DNA from: Streptomyces sp. NBC_00287
Lineage (GTDB): Bacteria > Actinomycetota > Actinomycetes > Streptomycetales > Streptomycetaceae
NCBI RefSeq assembly: GCF_036173105.1
Contig: NZ_CP108053.1
Span: forward strand, 5,952,001-6,016,000
Reading direction: 5' to 3'
DNA length: 64,000 nucleotides
A program made the position numbers and the translations under genes. This document shows, piece after piece, positions 24,666 to 33,447 of this stretch (position 1 is the first letter of the stretch; each line of letters begins with the position of its first letter). The notes under the pieces are model-generated. The model was not told the DNA's origin. It saw only the letters and a program-made list of their open reading frames with translations, and searched no databases.

Positions 24666-27600
24666 TCACCGCCCCGCAGTCACCACCGCCACCCCCATGA
24701 CCTCCCGGGCATGCCGGCTCGGCACCATCCTCAACCGCCAGGCCTGCCAGCCCGCCTCCAGATTCACGCCCCGTTCCAGCAGCAGCTGATACGCCCCGAC
24801 GTACTCCGCCAACTTCTCGTCCCGCACCGCGTGACCACCCCGTGCCAACTGCGCCAGCTCCTCCTGGGCCACTGCCGTACCGACCTCCACGCCACCCGGT
24901 GCCGCGTACGGCAGCAGCGTGCAGCGCAGGAAGTGGGCCCAGTCCTCGCCCCGGCGATCGCCGTAGGACGTGAAGAGGCCCACCGCCTCGTCGCAGAGGG
25001 ACAGGGCCTGCTGGGTGCGGGAGTTGCCCGCCTCCACCACCGCCAGCTCCAGGCAGGTCCATGCCTCGCCGTGTGCGACACCGATGCGCTGGAAGTCGGC
25101 CCTCGCGTCCACCAGGAGCTGACGGGCGAAGCCCGAGTTCCTGAGCGAACCCGTCTGAGCCGCGCGCAGGTCCCGCGTCGCCCGCGCCGAGTGGTGACGG
25201 GCGCAGGCCAGGCCGTAGACGTCACGCATACGGGAGAACATCGTGCGGGAGCGTTCCAGTTCGCGTACCGCCTGGTCCAAGTTGCCTGTTTCCTCCAGGG
25301 CTTGGCCCAGGTAGTAGATCGTCCAGGCCTCTCCTCGCGCGTCCTCGTTGTCGCGGTGCCGGGACGCCGCCTGGCGCAGGCCGTCCACCGCCGGTGACGG
25401 GTCGCCGGCGACCAGGCGGGCGCGGGCCAGTTGGGTCAGGGCCCAGGCCTCGCCGCGTGCGTCGCGCGTACGGCCGTACAGGTCAAGGGCGGTGCGCAGT
25501 TCCCGTTCCGCCCGGGGGACGTCGCCCATCCGCAGGCCCAGCTGGCCCAGTTGGAAGTGGGCCCAGGCCTCGCCGTGCACCGACTCGCCCGCCCGGTGCA
25601 GTTCCAGGGAGCGGGTCAAGAGGTCCAGGGCCTCGGAGAGGTGGGCCCGGTCGCGTTCCACTGCCGCCAGCGCGTGCATCGTCCACGCCCGGTCCGTGGC
25701 CAGTTGCGGGGGTGCCTGCAGGTCCAGTGCCTCCCGCAGCTTCTTCGCCGCCTCCGTCAGCTGGCCCTGGTGGTGCAGGGTGATGCCCAGGGAGCACAGG
25801 GCCCGGGCCGCGCCCGCGTCGTGGTGGGCCTCCATGTACAGGTCCACCACCGAGGCCAGCGTCGTTCTCGCCTTGTCCAGTTCGCCGAGCTGCCGTGCCG
25901 CGATGCCCGTGCGCCACTGCACCGAGCGCAGCAGCAGGCCCTGGTCCACCGCCTGGGCCAGTTCGCTGATCTCGCCCAGGCGGTACAGGTCGCCGCGCAG
26001 CAGGCAGTAGTCGCACAGCGCGCCCAGCAGTTCCAGTACCGCCGCCTGGTTCACGCCCTCCGCGTGCCGCAGCGCCGAGGTGATGAAGCTCGACTCGTCG
26101 TCCAGCCAGCGCAGGGCCTCGTCCAGGGAGGTGAAGCCATGGGGGCTGAAGCGGTCGGAGCGGGTGGACATGTTGCCGTCGACCAGGCGCAGGACCGAGT
26201 CGGCGAGGTCGGCGTAGTTGACGATCAGCCGTTCCTGCGCCGAGGTGCGCTCGGCCGGCTCCTCCTCGTCGAGGAGACGGGCGTGGGCGAAGGCGCGGAC
26301 CAGGTCGTGCAGGCGGTAGCGGCTGCCGCGGACATGGTCGATCAGGCCCGCTTCGGAAAGGGCGACCAGATGGCGGGTGGCCTCCGCCTCGTCCGTCGCC
26401 AGCAGCGCTGCGGCCGCCGCCGCGCCCAGCGAGGCCCGTCCGGCCAGCGCCAGCCGGCGCAGCAGACGCCGGGCCGGTTCCGACTGGTCGGTGTAGCGCA
26501 GCCACAGCACGCGCTCCACCGGTTCCACGGGGCCGTACGCGCCCAGGTCGGTGGCCAGGCGGCGCGGGGAGCGCGGGCCGAGCGAGGAACCGGCGATGCG
26601 CAGCGCCAGGGGGAGTCCGCCGCACAACTGGCGGATACGGTCGGCGGATTCCGCGTCGTACGGACCGGTCGCGTCCTGCGCCACCGCCGTCAGCAGCTCC
26701 TCCGCGCCCGCCGCCTCCAAGGGCTCCACCCGCAGTTCGTGCACCCAGGCGCGCAGGTCCCCGGGCGGGTCCAGGGGTTCGCGGGCCGTCACCAGGACCA
26801 GGCTGTCGGAGCGCTCGGGCAGCAGGGTGCGCACCTGCTCCGGGTCCGAGGCGTCGTCGAGGACGATCGTGACCGGCAGCCCGGTCAGATGCTGGTGGTA
26901 CAGCTCGCTGAGCCGCTTGACCTGCTGGTCGGGGGAGGAGCGCTCACGGAACAGCAGTTGCTCGCGGGGTGCGCCCAGACGGTTCAGCAGATGCAGCAGG
27001 GCGTCCCGGGTGGACAGCGGCGGCTCCTCCGCCGTATCGCCGCGCAGATCGACCACGCACGCGCCGCGGAACTGGTCCCGCAGATCGTGCGCGGCCCGCA
27101 CCGCCAAGGCCGTACGACCGCTGCCGGGCGCCCCGTGCAGCACGACCACCGTCGGACGGGTCTCGGTGCTCGCCCGCGCCGCCTGCACCCACTGCCGGAT
27201 CCGCCCCAGCTCCTGGCGTCGGCCTGCGAACGGCTCCTCCGGCTCGGGCAGTTGACCGAAGGACTGCTCCAGCACGCTCCGCCCCCGGGCGGCCGCGCTC
27301 TTGTCGGTGCCGCGCAACTGCGGGTTCGCCCCAGTCGACGCGCTCAGCACCCGCTGCTGATCGAGGAAGGGCCGGATCCCGCGTACCTCCAGCGCGGTCA
27401 GCCACTGCAGCCGCAGCTGCTCGGGACCGCCGGGCTGCCCGACCGCCCCCGCCCGATGGTGCGCGGCCGGCAGATGCACGCCGGCCACCTTCACCACCGT
27501 CGCCGCGGCGCCCACGACACCCACGGTCACGCCCGCGCCCACCGCGGTCCCCGTACCGGTGCCGAGGGCCAGGTCGGCGACGACCGCCGCGAGGCCCGCC

Positions 27601-27860
27601 ACCCCCGCCACCAGCAGCGGAGTCCCCCCGCCCTCCCGGGCGTAACGCTGCCCGAAGGTGAGCCGACCGGCCTCCGTCTCGTCCAGCGCGCGGGTGTACG
27701 CCTCGTACTCCTCGGCCGCCGACTGCGCCATGGCATCCAGCGCGCCGCGCGCCCGGGACAGCAGCACACCCCCGTCGGTGCGCCCGCCCGAGCGCCGTAC
27801 CTCTTCCTCCACGGCCCGAGCCAACAGCCGCTCGGCCTCCGTCCGATGGCTGTCCCGCAT
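24666..27860 (-). CDS. Membrane-anchored NB-ARC-like TPR protein with Arg-type Walker A
   Basis: 1064 residues; the ATG at 27860 has GGAGGGGGA. Residues about 1-65 helical; about 68-118 a Gly-rich hydrophobic hairpin ('LLVAGVAGLAAVVADLALG', 'TVGVVGAAATVV') likely in the membrane; about 200-480 NB-ARC-like, with Walker A 'GAPGSGRT' (243-250) where the invariant Lys is Arg249, and Walker B 'VTIVLDDASD'. Winged helix ('RYRLHDLVRAFAHARL') and about ten TPR-like units follow, many with a G-E-A-W signature. First gene of the CHAT operon. The Lys-to-Arg change suggests nucleotide binding without normal hydrolysis; it may be the membrane sensor (inference). Confidence 0.87.
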   Translation of the reverse strand: MRDSHRTEAERLLARAVEEEVRRSGGRTDGGVLLSRARGALDAMAQSAAEEYEAYTRALDETEAGRLTFGQRYAREGGGTPLLVAGVAGLAAVVADLALGTGTGTAVGAGVTVGVVGAAATVVKVAGVHLPAAHHRAGAVGQPGGPEQLRLQWLTALEVRGIRPFLDQQRVLSASTGANPQLRGTDKSAAARGRSVLEQSFGQLPEPEEPFAGRRQELGRIRQWVQAARASTETRPTVVVLHGAPGSGRTALAVRAAHDLRDQFRGACVVDLRGDTAEEPPLSTRDALLHLLNRLGAPREQLLFRERSSPDQQVKRLSELYHQHLTGLPVTIVLDDASDPEQVRTLLPERSDSLVLVTAREPLDPPGDLRAWVHELRVEPLEAAGAEELLTAVAQDATGPYDAESADRIRQLCGGLPLALRIAGSSLGPRSPRRLATDLGAYGPVEPVERVLWLRYTDQSEPARRLLRRLALAGRASLGAAAAAALLATDEAEATRHLVALSEAGLIDHVRGSRYRLHDLVRAFAHARLLDEEEPAERTSAQERLIVNYADLADSVLRLVDGNMSTRSDRFSPHGFTSLDEALRWLDDESSFITSALRHAEGVNQAAVLELLGALCDYCLLRGDLYRLGEISELAQAVDQGLLLRSVQWRTGIAARQLGELDKARTTLASVVDLYMEAHHDAGAARALCSLGITLHHQGQLTEAAKKLREALDLQAPPQLATDRAWTMHALAAVERDRAHLSEALDLLTRSLELHRAGESVHGEAWAHFQLGQLGLRMGDVPRAERELRTALDLYGRTRDARGEAWALTQLARARLVAGDPSPAVDGLRQAASRHRDNEDARGEAWTIYYLGQALEETGNLDQAVRELERSRTMFSRMRDVYGLACARHHSARATRDLRAAQTGSLRNSGFARQLLVDARADFQRIGVAHGEAWTCLELAVVEAGNSRTQQALSLCDEAVGLFTSYGDRRGEDWAHFLRCTLLPYAAPGGVEVGTAVAQEELAQLARGGHAVRDEKLAEYVGAYQLLLERGVNLEAGWQAWRLRMVPSRHAREVMGVAVVTAGR

Positions 27861-27986
27861 GTCAGGTCCCCCTCCGGCGGCAACTGCGTTCTTGGTCAAG
27901 TGTCCTGCGGATGGGACGCCGTGGGGAGGGGGCCGGGAGATCGGCGGTCGCGCGGAGGCGGTGCGCTGCCGCATCGACGTCAAGAG

Positions 27987-28991
27987 TCACTCAGTGATGC
28001 CCTCGGCTATGCGCCTGCTCAGCTCCTCGGCCGTCAGGCCGCCCGGCTCCCGCTGCCGGCGCACGCTCTCCCGGGCGGCGTGCTGCAGGGTCGCGTTGAC
28101 CGGGGTGGGCACGCCGTGCTCGCGGCCGAGCAGCACTATCTCCCCGTTGAGGTAGTCCGTCTCGATCGATCCCGTGCCTCGCGCCAGGCTCTGCCACGAC
28201 GAGCCGCGGGCGCGTTCGCCGGCGATCGGCTGGAGGTCGACCGTCCCGCTGCGCAGCTCGGTGATCTCGGCCTCGCCGGCGTAGGCGATGCCCGCGGCGT
28301 CGAGGACGGCGGCACCCTCCGCCTTCGCCCGGGCGACCAGGTCCTGTGCGGTGGCGTCCGAGGCGGAGCCGCACACGGCCTCGACCACGTTGGCGAGGTT
28401 GCCGAGGAGCTTGCCGTACTTCCAGCGCATCACGTCCGACGCCACCGGAGCCAGGAAGCAGGCCTTCTCCAGGTCGTCCGCGATCCGCCGGGCGGTGTCG
28501 TCTGTGCCCGTCGCGTACCGGCCGATGACCAGGGCGCCGGTGTACGGGCCACAGGGTGCGACGACCTCGCCCGGGTTCAGGTGGCTGCTGGGCAGGATGA
28601 CGCACATGCCGTACACCTCGCGGAAGCGGCGCAGCGCCAGGCGCTCGTTCTCCACGCCGTTCTGGGCGCACACCAGGGGTATGCGTTCGCCTGCCGTGCC
28701 GCCGCCCGCCACCGGCCGCGCGGCCCAAGTGTCCAGGGCGGCCACGCTGTCCTGGGTCTTGACGGCGAGCACGAGCACGTCGTCGGCGCGCAGTTCGACG
28801 TCCTCGGGCCGTGCCACCACGGGCACGTCGAGGGTGAGCGTGCCGGTGGGGACCGTGAACCGCAGCCCGTTGTCGCGCAGCGCCTCGAAGTGTGCGCCGC
28901 GGGCGACCAGGACGACGGACTGGCCGCTTTCGTGCAGCCGCCCCCCGATCGAACCGCCGATTGCTCCGGACCCGATGATGATGTAGCGCAT
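27987..28991 (-). CDS. Ketopantoate reductase family protein (ApbA/PanE-like)
   Basis: 334 residues. Rossmann glycine motif 'IIGSGAIGGSIGGRL' at the N-terminus, 'LAVKTQDSVAAL', 'QNGVENE' and the catalytic-region lysine in 'RWKYGKLLGNLANVVEA' of the PanE/ApbA fold. NAD(P)H-dependent 2-oxoacid reductase; whether it makes pantoate or acts on another substrate cannot be told, since Streptomyces carry several paralogues. It lies 126 bp upstream of the CHAT operon on the same strand but probably has its own promoter. The preceding ATP-grasp remnant ends 38 bp upstream. Confidence 0.88.
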   Translation of the reverse strand: MRYIIIGSGAIGGSIGGRLHESGQSVVLVARGAHFEALRDNGLRFTVPTGTLTLDVPVVARPEDVELRADDVLVLAVKTQDSVAALDTWAARPVAGGGTAGERIPLVCAQNGVENERLALRRFREVYGMCVILPSSHLNPGEVVAPCGPYTGALVIGRYATGTDDTARRIADDLEKACFLAPVASDVMRWKYGKLLGNLANVVEAVCGSASDATAQDLVARAKAEGAAVLDAAGIAYAGEAEITELRSGTVDLQPIAGERARGSSWQSLARGTGSIETDYLNGEIVLLGREHGVPTPVNATLQHAARESVRRQREPGGLTAEELSRRIAEGITE

Positions 28992-29029
28992 TCCGCTCCC
29001 TGGCTCTCCGCTTCAGGTGCCGTACGAGG

Positions 29030-29536
29030 TCAGTCGAGGGACGCGTGGTCGCCCTCGCCGTGGCGTCCGGTCCAGCGCACCCCCGCGGCGTACCACTCGG
29101 CGAGATCCTGTGCGCGGCGCTCGACCTCCTGGTCGTCGGCACCCGTCAGGACGTAACCCGCCACGTACATACCGGACTTCTCGCCCCCTTGGTACGCCGT
29201 GGCCACCGTACCCCGCAGTCGTTCTTCCACCACGAAGGGTGGAGGAACCTCGGGCAGGGCCGCGAGTGTGCCCCGCTCGGGATAGAAGACGACCCAGCCC
29301 GCGCTCTGTCCGGGCTCGACGCCGTGCACCCCGGCATCGGTCAGGTCTTCTGGGGTGACCTGGGCCCGGAACCATTGCTCGTCGAGGTCGAAGCCGGTGG
29401 CGGCGCGGATGGCGGGGGCGGTCAGCGCGCCGCCGGTCCTGCTGCCGATCTCGCACAGCACGAGGCGGTCGTCGGGCGTGTGGAAGACCTCCAGGTGGAA
29501 GCTGGTGCACTCGGGGGTGGGCAGTGCGTCGAGGAC
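29030..29536 (-). pseudogene. ATP-grasp domain remnant (C-terminal half only)
   Basis: The minus-strand frame ending at 29030 reads as the C-terminus of a carboxylate-amine ligase of ATP-grasp type: 'FHLEVFHTPDD' followed by 'VLCEIGSRTGGALTA', the metal-binding region, and then about 130 residues to a normal end. Upstream of about 29536 homology stops abruptly and the frame runs antisense through the PPOX remnant. The N-terminal ATP-binding half is missing, so no active enzyme is expected. Confidence 0.75.
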
Positions 29537-29869
29537 CTCACCTTGATGTTCTGTTCGTTCACCCGCCGCCCCAAGATTCTCCGGCTGTACGGCACCGCTC
29601 GCTGCGTCTTCCCCGATGCACCCGAATGGGAGGCCCTGATCGGCCGGTTCGGCATACATCCGATCCCGCGCTCCATCATGGTCGTCTCGCTCACCCGCAT
29701 TACCGACTCGTGCGGATTCACGGTGCCGGAGATGGACCTCGTCCGCGAGCGCGACCTCCAGGACCAGTGGGGCATGCGCAAGTCGGACCAGGAACTGGAG
29801 GACTACATGCGGCAGAAGAACTCGGCCGGCATCGACGGCCTGCCGGCCCGCCCGCACCAGGAGCAGTAG
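29537..29869 (+). pseudogene. Pyridoxamine-phosphate-oxidase-like remnant (C-terminal part)
   Basis: Beginning at about 29537, 'LTLMFCSFTRRPKILRLYGT' and 'DSCGFTVPEMDLVRERD' match the FMN-binding split-barrel (PPOX) family used for F420/FMN-linked or general stress proteins. The usual first about 60-70 residues are absent, replaced by sequence antisense to the ATP-grasp remnant. An ATG at 29546 exists but would give a truncated barrel. It ends normally at 29869. Confidence 0.75.
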
Positions 29870-29939
29870 GGGTGCAAGCACGGCGGAGGGCTTGCGGGTC
29901 AAGCCGTCTGGGCCGTGTTGGTGTGGGAGGCTGGATCGT

Positions 29940-31967
29940 ATGAACCGGTTGGCTGGTGTGACCTCGCCTTATCTGCTTCAGCATGCTGGCAATCCCGTCG
30001 ATTGGTGGCCCTGGACGCCGGAGGCTTTCGAGGAAGCGCGACGGCGCGATACACCCGTGCTGTTGTCAGTTGGTTACTCTGCGTGCCATTGGTGCCATGT
30101 CATGGCTCACGAGTCCTTCGAGGACCAGGAGACCGCCGACTACCTGAACGAGCACTTCGTCAGCGTCAAGGTCGACCGCGAGGAACGCCCCGACGTGGAC
30201 GCCGTCTACATGGAGGCCGTCCAGGCGGCCACCGGCCAGGGCGGCTGGCCCATGACCGTCTTCCTCACCCCCGACGCCGAGCCCTTCTACTTCGGCACCT
30301 ACTTCCCGCCCGCCCCCCGCCAGGGCATGCCGTCCTTCCGCCAGGTCCTGGAGGGCGTCCACCAGGCCTGGACCGGCCGCCGGGACGAGGTCTCCGAGGT
30401 CGCCGGGAAGATCGTCCGCGACCTCTCCGGGCGGGAGATCTCCTACGGCGACTCCCAGGCGCCCGGCGAGGAGGAGCTCGCGCGGGCGCTGCTCGGGCTG
30501 ACCCGGGAGTACGACGCGCAGCGCGGCGGATTCGGGGGAGCGCCGAAGTTCCCGCCGTCCATGGTCGTCGAGTTCCTGCTGCGCCACCATGCGCGGACCG
30601 GGGCCGAGGGGGCGCTCCAGATGGCCGCCGACACCTGTGAGCGGATGGCGCGGGGAGGCATCTACGACCAGCTCGGCGGCGGCTTCGCCCGGTACTCCGT
30701 GGACCGGGAGTGGACCGTGCCGCACTTCGAGAAGATGCTGTACGACAACGCTCTGCTGTGCCGGGTGTACGCCCACCTCTGGCGCTCCACCGGCTCCGAG
30801 CTCGCCCGGCGCGTCGCCCTGGAGACCGCCGACTTCATGGTCCGCGAACTCCGCACCAACGAGGGCGGGTTCGCCTCCGCGCTCGACGCCGACAGCGACG
30901 ACGGCACCGGCAAGCATGTCGAGGGTGCTTACTACGTCTGGACCCCGCAGCAGCTCCGTGAGGTCCTGGGCGACGATGCCGAACTCGCCGCCCAGTACTT
31001 CGGCGTGACCGAAGAGGGCACCTTCGAGGAGGGCTCCTCCGTCCTCCAACTTCCGCAGCACGAGGGCGTGTTCGACGCCGAGAAGATCAAATCCGTCAAG
31101 GGCCGGCTGCTCGACGCCCGCTCCCGGCGCCCCGCCCCCGGCCGGGACGACAAGGTCGTCGCCGCCTGGAACGGGCTCGCCATCGCCGCGCTCGCCGAGA
31201 CCGGCGCCTACTTCGACCGCCCCGACCTCGTCGAGGCCGCCGTTGCCGCCGCCGATCTCCTCGTACGGCTGCATCTGGACGAGCACGCCCAGATCTTCCG
31301 TACCAGCAAGGACGGCCATGTCGGCGCGAACGCGGGCGTGTTGGAGGACTACGCCGATGTCGCCGAGGGGTTCCTCGCGCTGGCGTCCGTCACCGGTGAG
31401 GGCGTCTGGCTGGAGTTCGCCGGGTTCCTGCTCGACCATGTCCTCGCCCGCTTCGTCGACGAGGAGTCGGGCGCCCTGTACGACACGGCCGTGGACGCCG
31501 AGCGGCTCATTCGCCGCCCGCAGGACCCGACCGACAACGCCGCCCCCTCCGGCTGGACGGCTGCCGCGAACGCCCTGCTGAGTTACGCCGCCCAGACCGG
31601 CGCCGAGCCCCATCGGACCGCCGCGGAGCGGGCGCTCGGTGTGGTGAAGGCGCTCGGGCCGCGTGTGCCCCGGTTCATCGGCTGGGGGCTTGCCGCCGCC
31701 GAGGCACGGCTCGACGGGCCGCGCGAGGTCGCGGTCGTCGGACCCTCGCTGGACGATCCGGCCACCCGGGCCCTGCACCGGACGGCATTGCTGGGTACCG
31801 CGCCCGGTGCAGTGGTCGCCGTCGGCACTCCGGAGAGTGACGAGCTGCCGCTGCTCGTGGGGCGGCCGCTGGTCGGTGGTGAACCGGCCGCGTACGTCTG
31901 CCGTAACTTCACCTGTGACGCCCCGACGACCGACCCGGAGCGACTGCGCGCGGCGCTGAGCGGCTGA
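29940..31967 (+). CDS. YyaL-type thioredoxin-fold / six-hairpin glycosidase-like protein
   Basis: 675 residues. The N-terminal about 160 residues are the DUF255 thioredoxin-like domain ('YLLQHAGNPVDWWPW') with a CxxC, C49-H-W-C52, in 'GYSACHWCHVMAHESF'. The rest is an alpha/alpha-toroid (N-acylglucosamine 2-epimerase-like), with 'DQLGGGFARYSVDREWTVPH' and 'FEKMLYDNALL'. Conserved from bacteria to the human SPATA20; role unclear, probably redox or carbohydrate related. ATG 29940 was chosen because it begins the conserved MNRLAGVTSPYL. Confidence 0.92.
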   Translation: MNRLAGVTSPYLLQHAGNPVDWWPWTPEAFEEARRRDTPVLLSVGYSACHWCHVMAHESFEDQETADYLNEHFVSVKVDREERPDVDAVYMEAVQAATGQGGWPMTVFLTPDAEPFYFGTYFPPAPRQGMPSFRQVLEGVHQAWTGRRDEVSEVAGKIVRDLSGREISYGDSQAPGEEELARALLGLTREYDAQRGGFGGAPKFPPSMVVEFLLRHHARTGAEGALQMAADTCERMARGGIYDQLGGGFARYSVDREWTVPHFEKMLYDNALLCRVYAHLWRSTGSELARRVALETADFMVRELRTNEGGFASALDADSDDGTGKHVEGAYYVWTPQQLREVLGDDAELAAQYFGVTEEGTFEEGSSVLQLPQHEGVFDAEKIKSVKGRLLDARSRRPAPGRDDKVVAAWNGLAIAALAETGAYFDRPDLVEAAVAAADLLVRLHLDEHAQIFRTSKDGHVGANAGVLEDYADVAEGFLALASVTGEGVWLEFAGFLLDHVLARFVDEESGALYDTAVDAERLIRRPQDPTDNAAPSGWTAAANALLSYAAQTGAEPHRTAAERALGVVKALGPRVPRFIGWGLAAAEARLDGPREVAVVGPSLDDPATRALHRTALLGTAPGAVVAVGTPESDELPLLVGRPLVGGEPAAYVCRNFTCDAPTTDPERLRAALSG

Positions 31968-32157
31968 GCCGCTGAGAGCAACGGTCGGGGGCGGTCTCCG
32001 CGCTGCCCAAATTGGGCATGTGTTCGGTTAGATCCCGCTACTCGCCGCACCGTTCCGAAACAAGCTATTTATCGGAACAGCGCCCACGCTTCACAGTTCC
32101 CCCTTAATCTCTGCACAGTGGCGCGACGGGTGTGACTGTCTGTCGCGACAGGGGGTT
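31968..32157. promoter_or_regulatory. Palindrome-rich leader of the glycan cluster
   Basis: 190 bases between yyaL and the first glycosyltransferase hold three perfect inverted repeats: GCCCAAATTGGGC (32005-32017), GTTCCGA/TCGGAAC with a 13-base AT-rich loop (32052-32058 and 32072-32078), and the 12-bp palindrome CTGTCGCGACAG (32140-32151), immediately upstream of the start region. The last is well placed to be an operator or to hide the ribosome-binding site. The first could serve as a yyaL terminator. Confidence 0.55.
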
Positions 32158-33447
32158 TTGGGGATCTGGGGGGATCTGTTGCTCACGTCTGTCTTCATCG
32201 CTGTCGTCTCGCTGGCTCTGTTCTGGATGGCGGCGTTCACCTTGTGGTGGCAGATGCACGCCTGGCGTACGCCGGAAGTGCTCGCCTCCACCCGGTTCAG
32301 CAGACCGGACGGCGGCGAACATCTGTCGTTCTCGTTGCTGCTTCCGGCCCGGCATGAACAAGCCGTGCTCGACCACACCATCCAGCGCCTGCTGGAGTCG
32401 AGCCACACCGACTTCGAGATCATCGTCATCGTCGGACACGACGACCCGGAGACCACGGAGGTCGCCGAGCGGGCCGCAGCCCGCGACCCACGGGTCCGGG
32501 TGGTCGTCGACACCCACGAGAAGAAGAACAAGCCGAAGGCCATGAACACGGCGCTGCCGCACTGCCGCGGCGATGTCGTCGGGGTCTTCGACGCCGAGGA
32601 CCAGGTCCACCCGGAGCTGCTCGCCCACGTCGATCACGCCTTCCGCTCCACGGGCGCCGATGTCGTGCAGGGCGGGGTGCAGCTGATCAACTTCCACTCC
32701 AGCTGGTACAGCCTGCGCAACTGCCTGGAGTACTTCTTCTGGTTCCGCTCCCGGCTCCATCTGCACGCGCAGAAGGGGTTCATCCCGCTCGGCGGCAACA
32801 CCGTCTTCGTACGGACGGACGTGCTGCGGGCAGCGGACGGCTGGGACCCCGACTGCCTCGCCGAGGACTGCGACTTGGGCGTACGGCTGTCCAGTGTCGG
32901 CAAGAAGGTCGTCGTCGCCTACGACTCCGACATGGTGACCAAGGAGGAGACCCCCGGCAGCCTGATGTCGCTGCTCAAGCAGCGCACCCGCTGGAACCAG
33001 GGCTTCCTTCAGGTCTACCGGAAGAAGGACTGGAAGCAACTGCCCACCTTCGGGCAGCGGATGCTCGCCCGCTACACGCTCGTCACGCCGTTCCTGCAGG
33101 CCTTCACCGGTCTGATCATCCCGCTCAACGTGGCGGTCGCCCTCTTCCTCGATGTGCCGGTGTCCATCGCGTTCATCACCTTCCTGCCGGCCGTCACCGC
33201 GCTCGTCACCTTCGTCTTCGAGGTCGTCGGACTGCACGACTTCGGCAAGCAGTACGGACTTCGCGTCCGCCTCGTGCACTACCTGAAGCTCATCATCGGC
33301 GGTCCCTTCTACCAGGTGCTGCTCGCCGGAGCCGCGATCCGTGCCGTCTGGCGCGAGCAACGCGGCCGTAACGACTGGGAGTTGACCTCCCATGTCGGCG
33401 CACACCTCAACCAGGCCGAAGTGATCCGAGAGGACGTTCCTGCGTGA
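32158..33447 (+). CDS. Glycosyltransferase family 2, processive membrane type
   Basis: About 429 residues: one N-terminal membrane helix, then a GT2 catalytic domain with 'SLLLPARHEQAVLDHTIQRL', 'GVFDAEDQVHP' (DxD), 'LAEDCDLGVRL' (ED catalytic) and 'LLKQRTRWNQGFLQVYRK' (Q/RxxRW), then at least three C-terminal membrane helices. The layout resembles cellulose/hyaluronan-type synthases such as CslA. It probably builds or transfers a polysaccharide at the membrane using a UDP-sugar. TTG at 32158 or at 32179 (after GGGGGG) are both possible starts. Overlaps the next gene by GTGA at 33444. Confidence 0.88.
   Translation: MGIWGDLLLTSVFIAVVSLALFWMAAFTLWWQMHAWRTPEVLASTRFSRPDGGEHLSFSLLLPARHEQAVLDHTIQRLLESSHTDFEIIVIVGHDDPETTEVAERAAARDPRVRVVVDTHEKKNKPKAMNTALPHCRGDVVGVFDAEDQVHPELLAHVDHAFRSTGADVVQGGVQLINFHSSWYSLRNCLEYFFWFRSRLHLHAQKGFIPLGGNTVFVRTDVLRAADGWDPDCLAEDCDLGVRLSSVGKKVVVAYDSDMVTKEETPGSLMSLLKQRTRWNQGFLQVYRKKDWKQLPTFGQRMLARYTLVTPFLQAFTGLIIPLNVAVALFLDVPVSIAFITFLPAVTALVTFVFEVVGLHDFGKQYGLRVRLVHYLKLIIGGPFYQVLLAGAAIRAVWREQRGRNDWELTSHVGAHLNQAEVIREDVPA

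Noticed and set aside
25431..29156. Plus-strand open frame of more than 1200 codons
   Set aside because: It is antisense to the NB-ARC/TPR and ketopantoate-reductase-like genes, has Arg/Gln/Gly-rich low-complexity translation and no domain signature.
29546..29869. Treating the PPOX-like fragment as a real short gene starting at ATG 29546
   Set aside because: The start would fall inside a core beta-strand of the split barrel, there is no ribosome-binding site, and the homology edge coincides with that of the opposite truncated gene.
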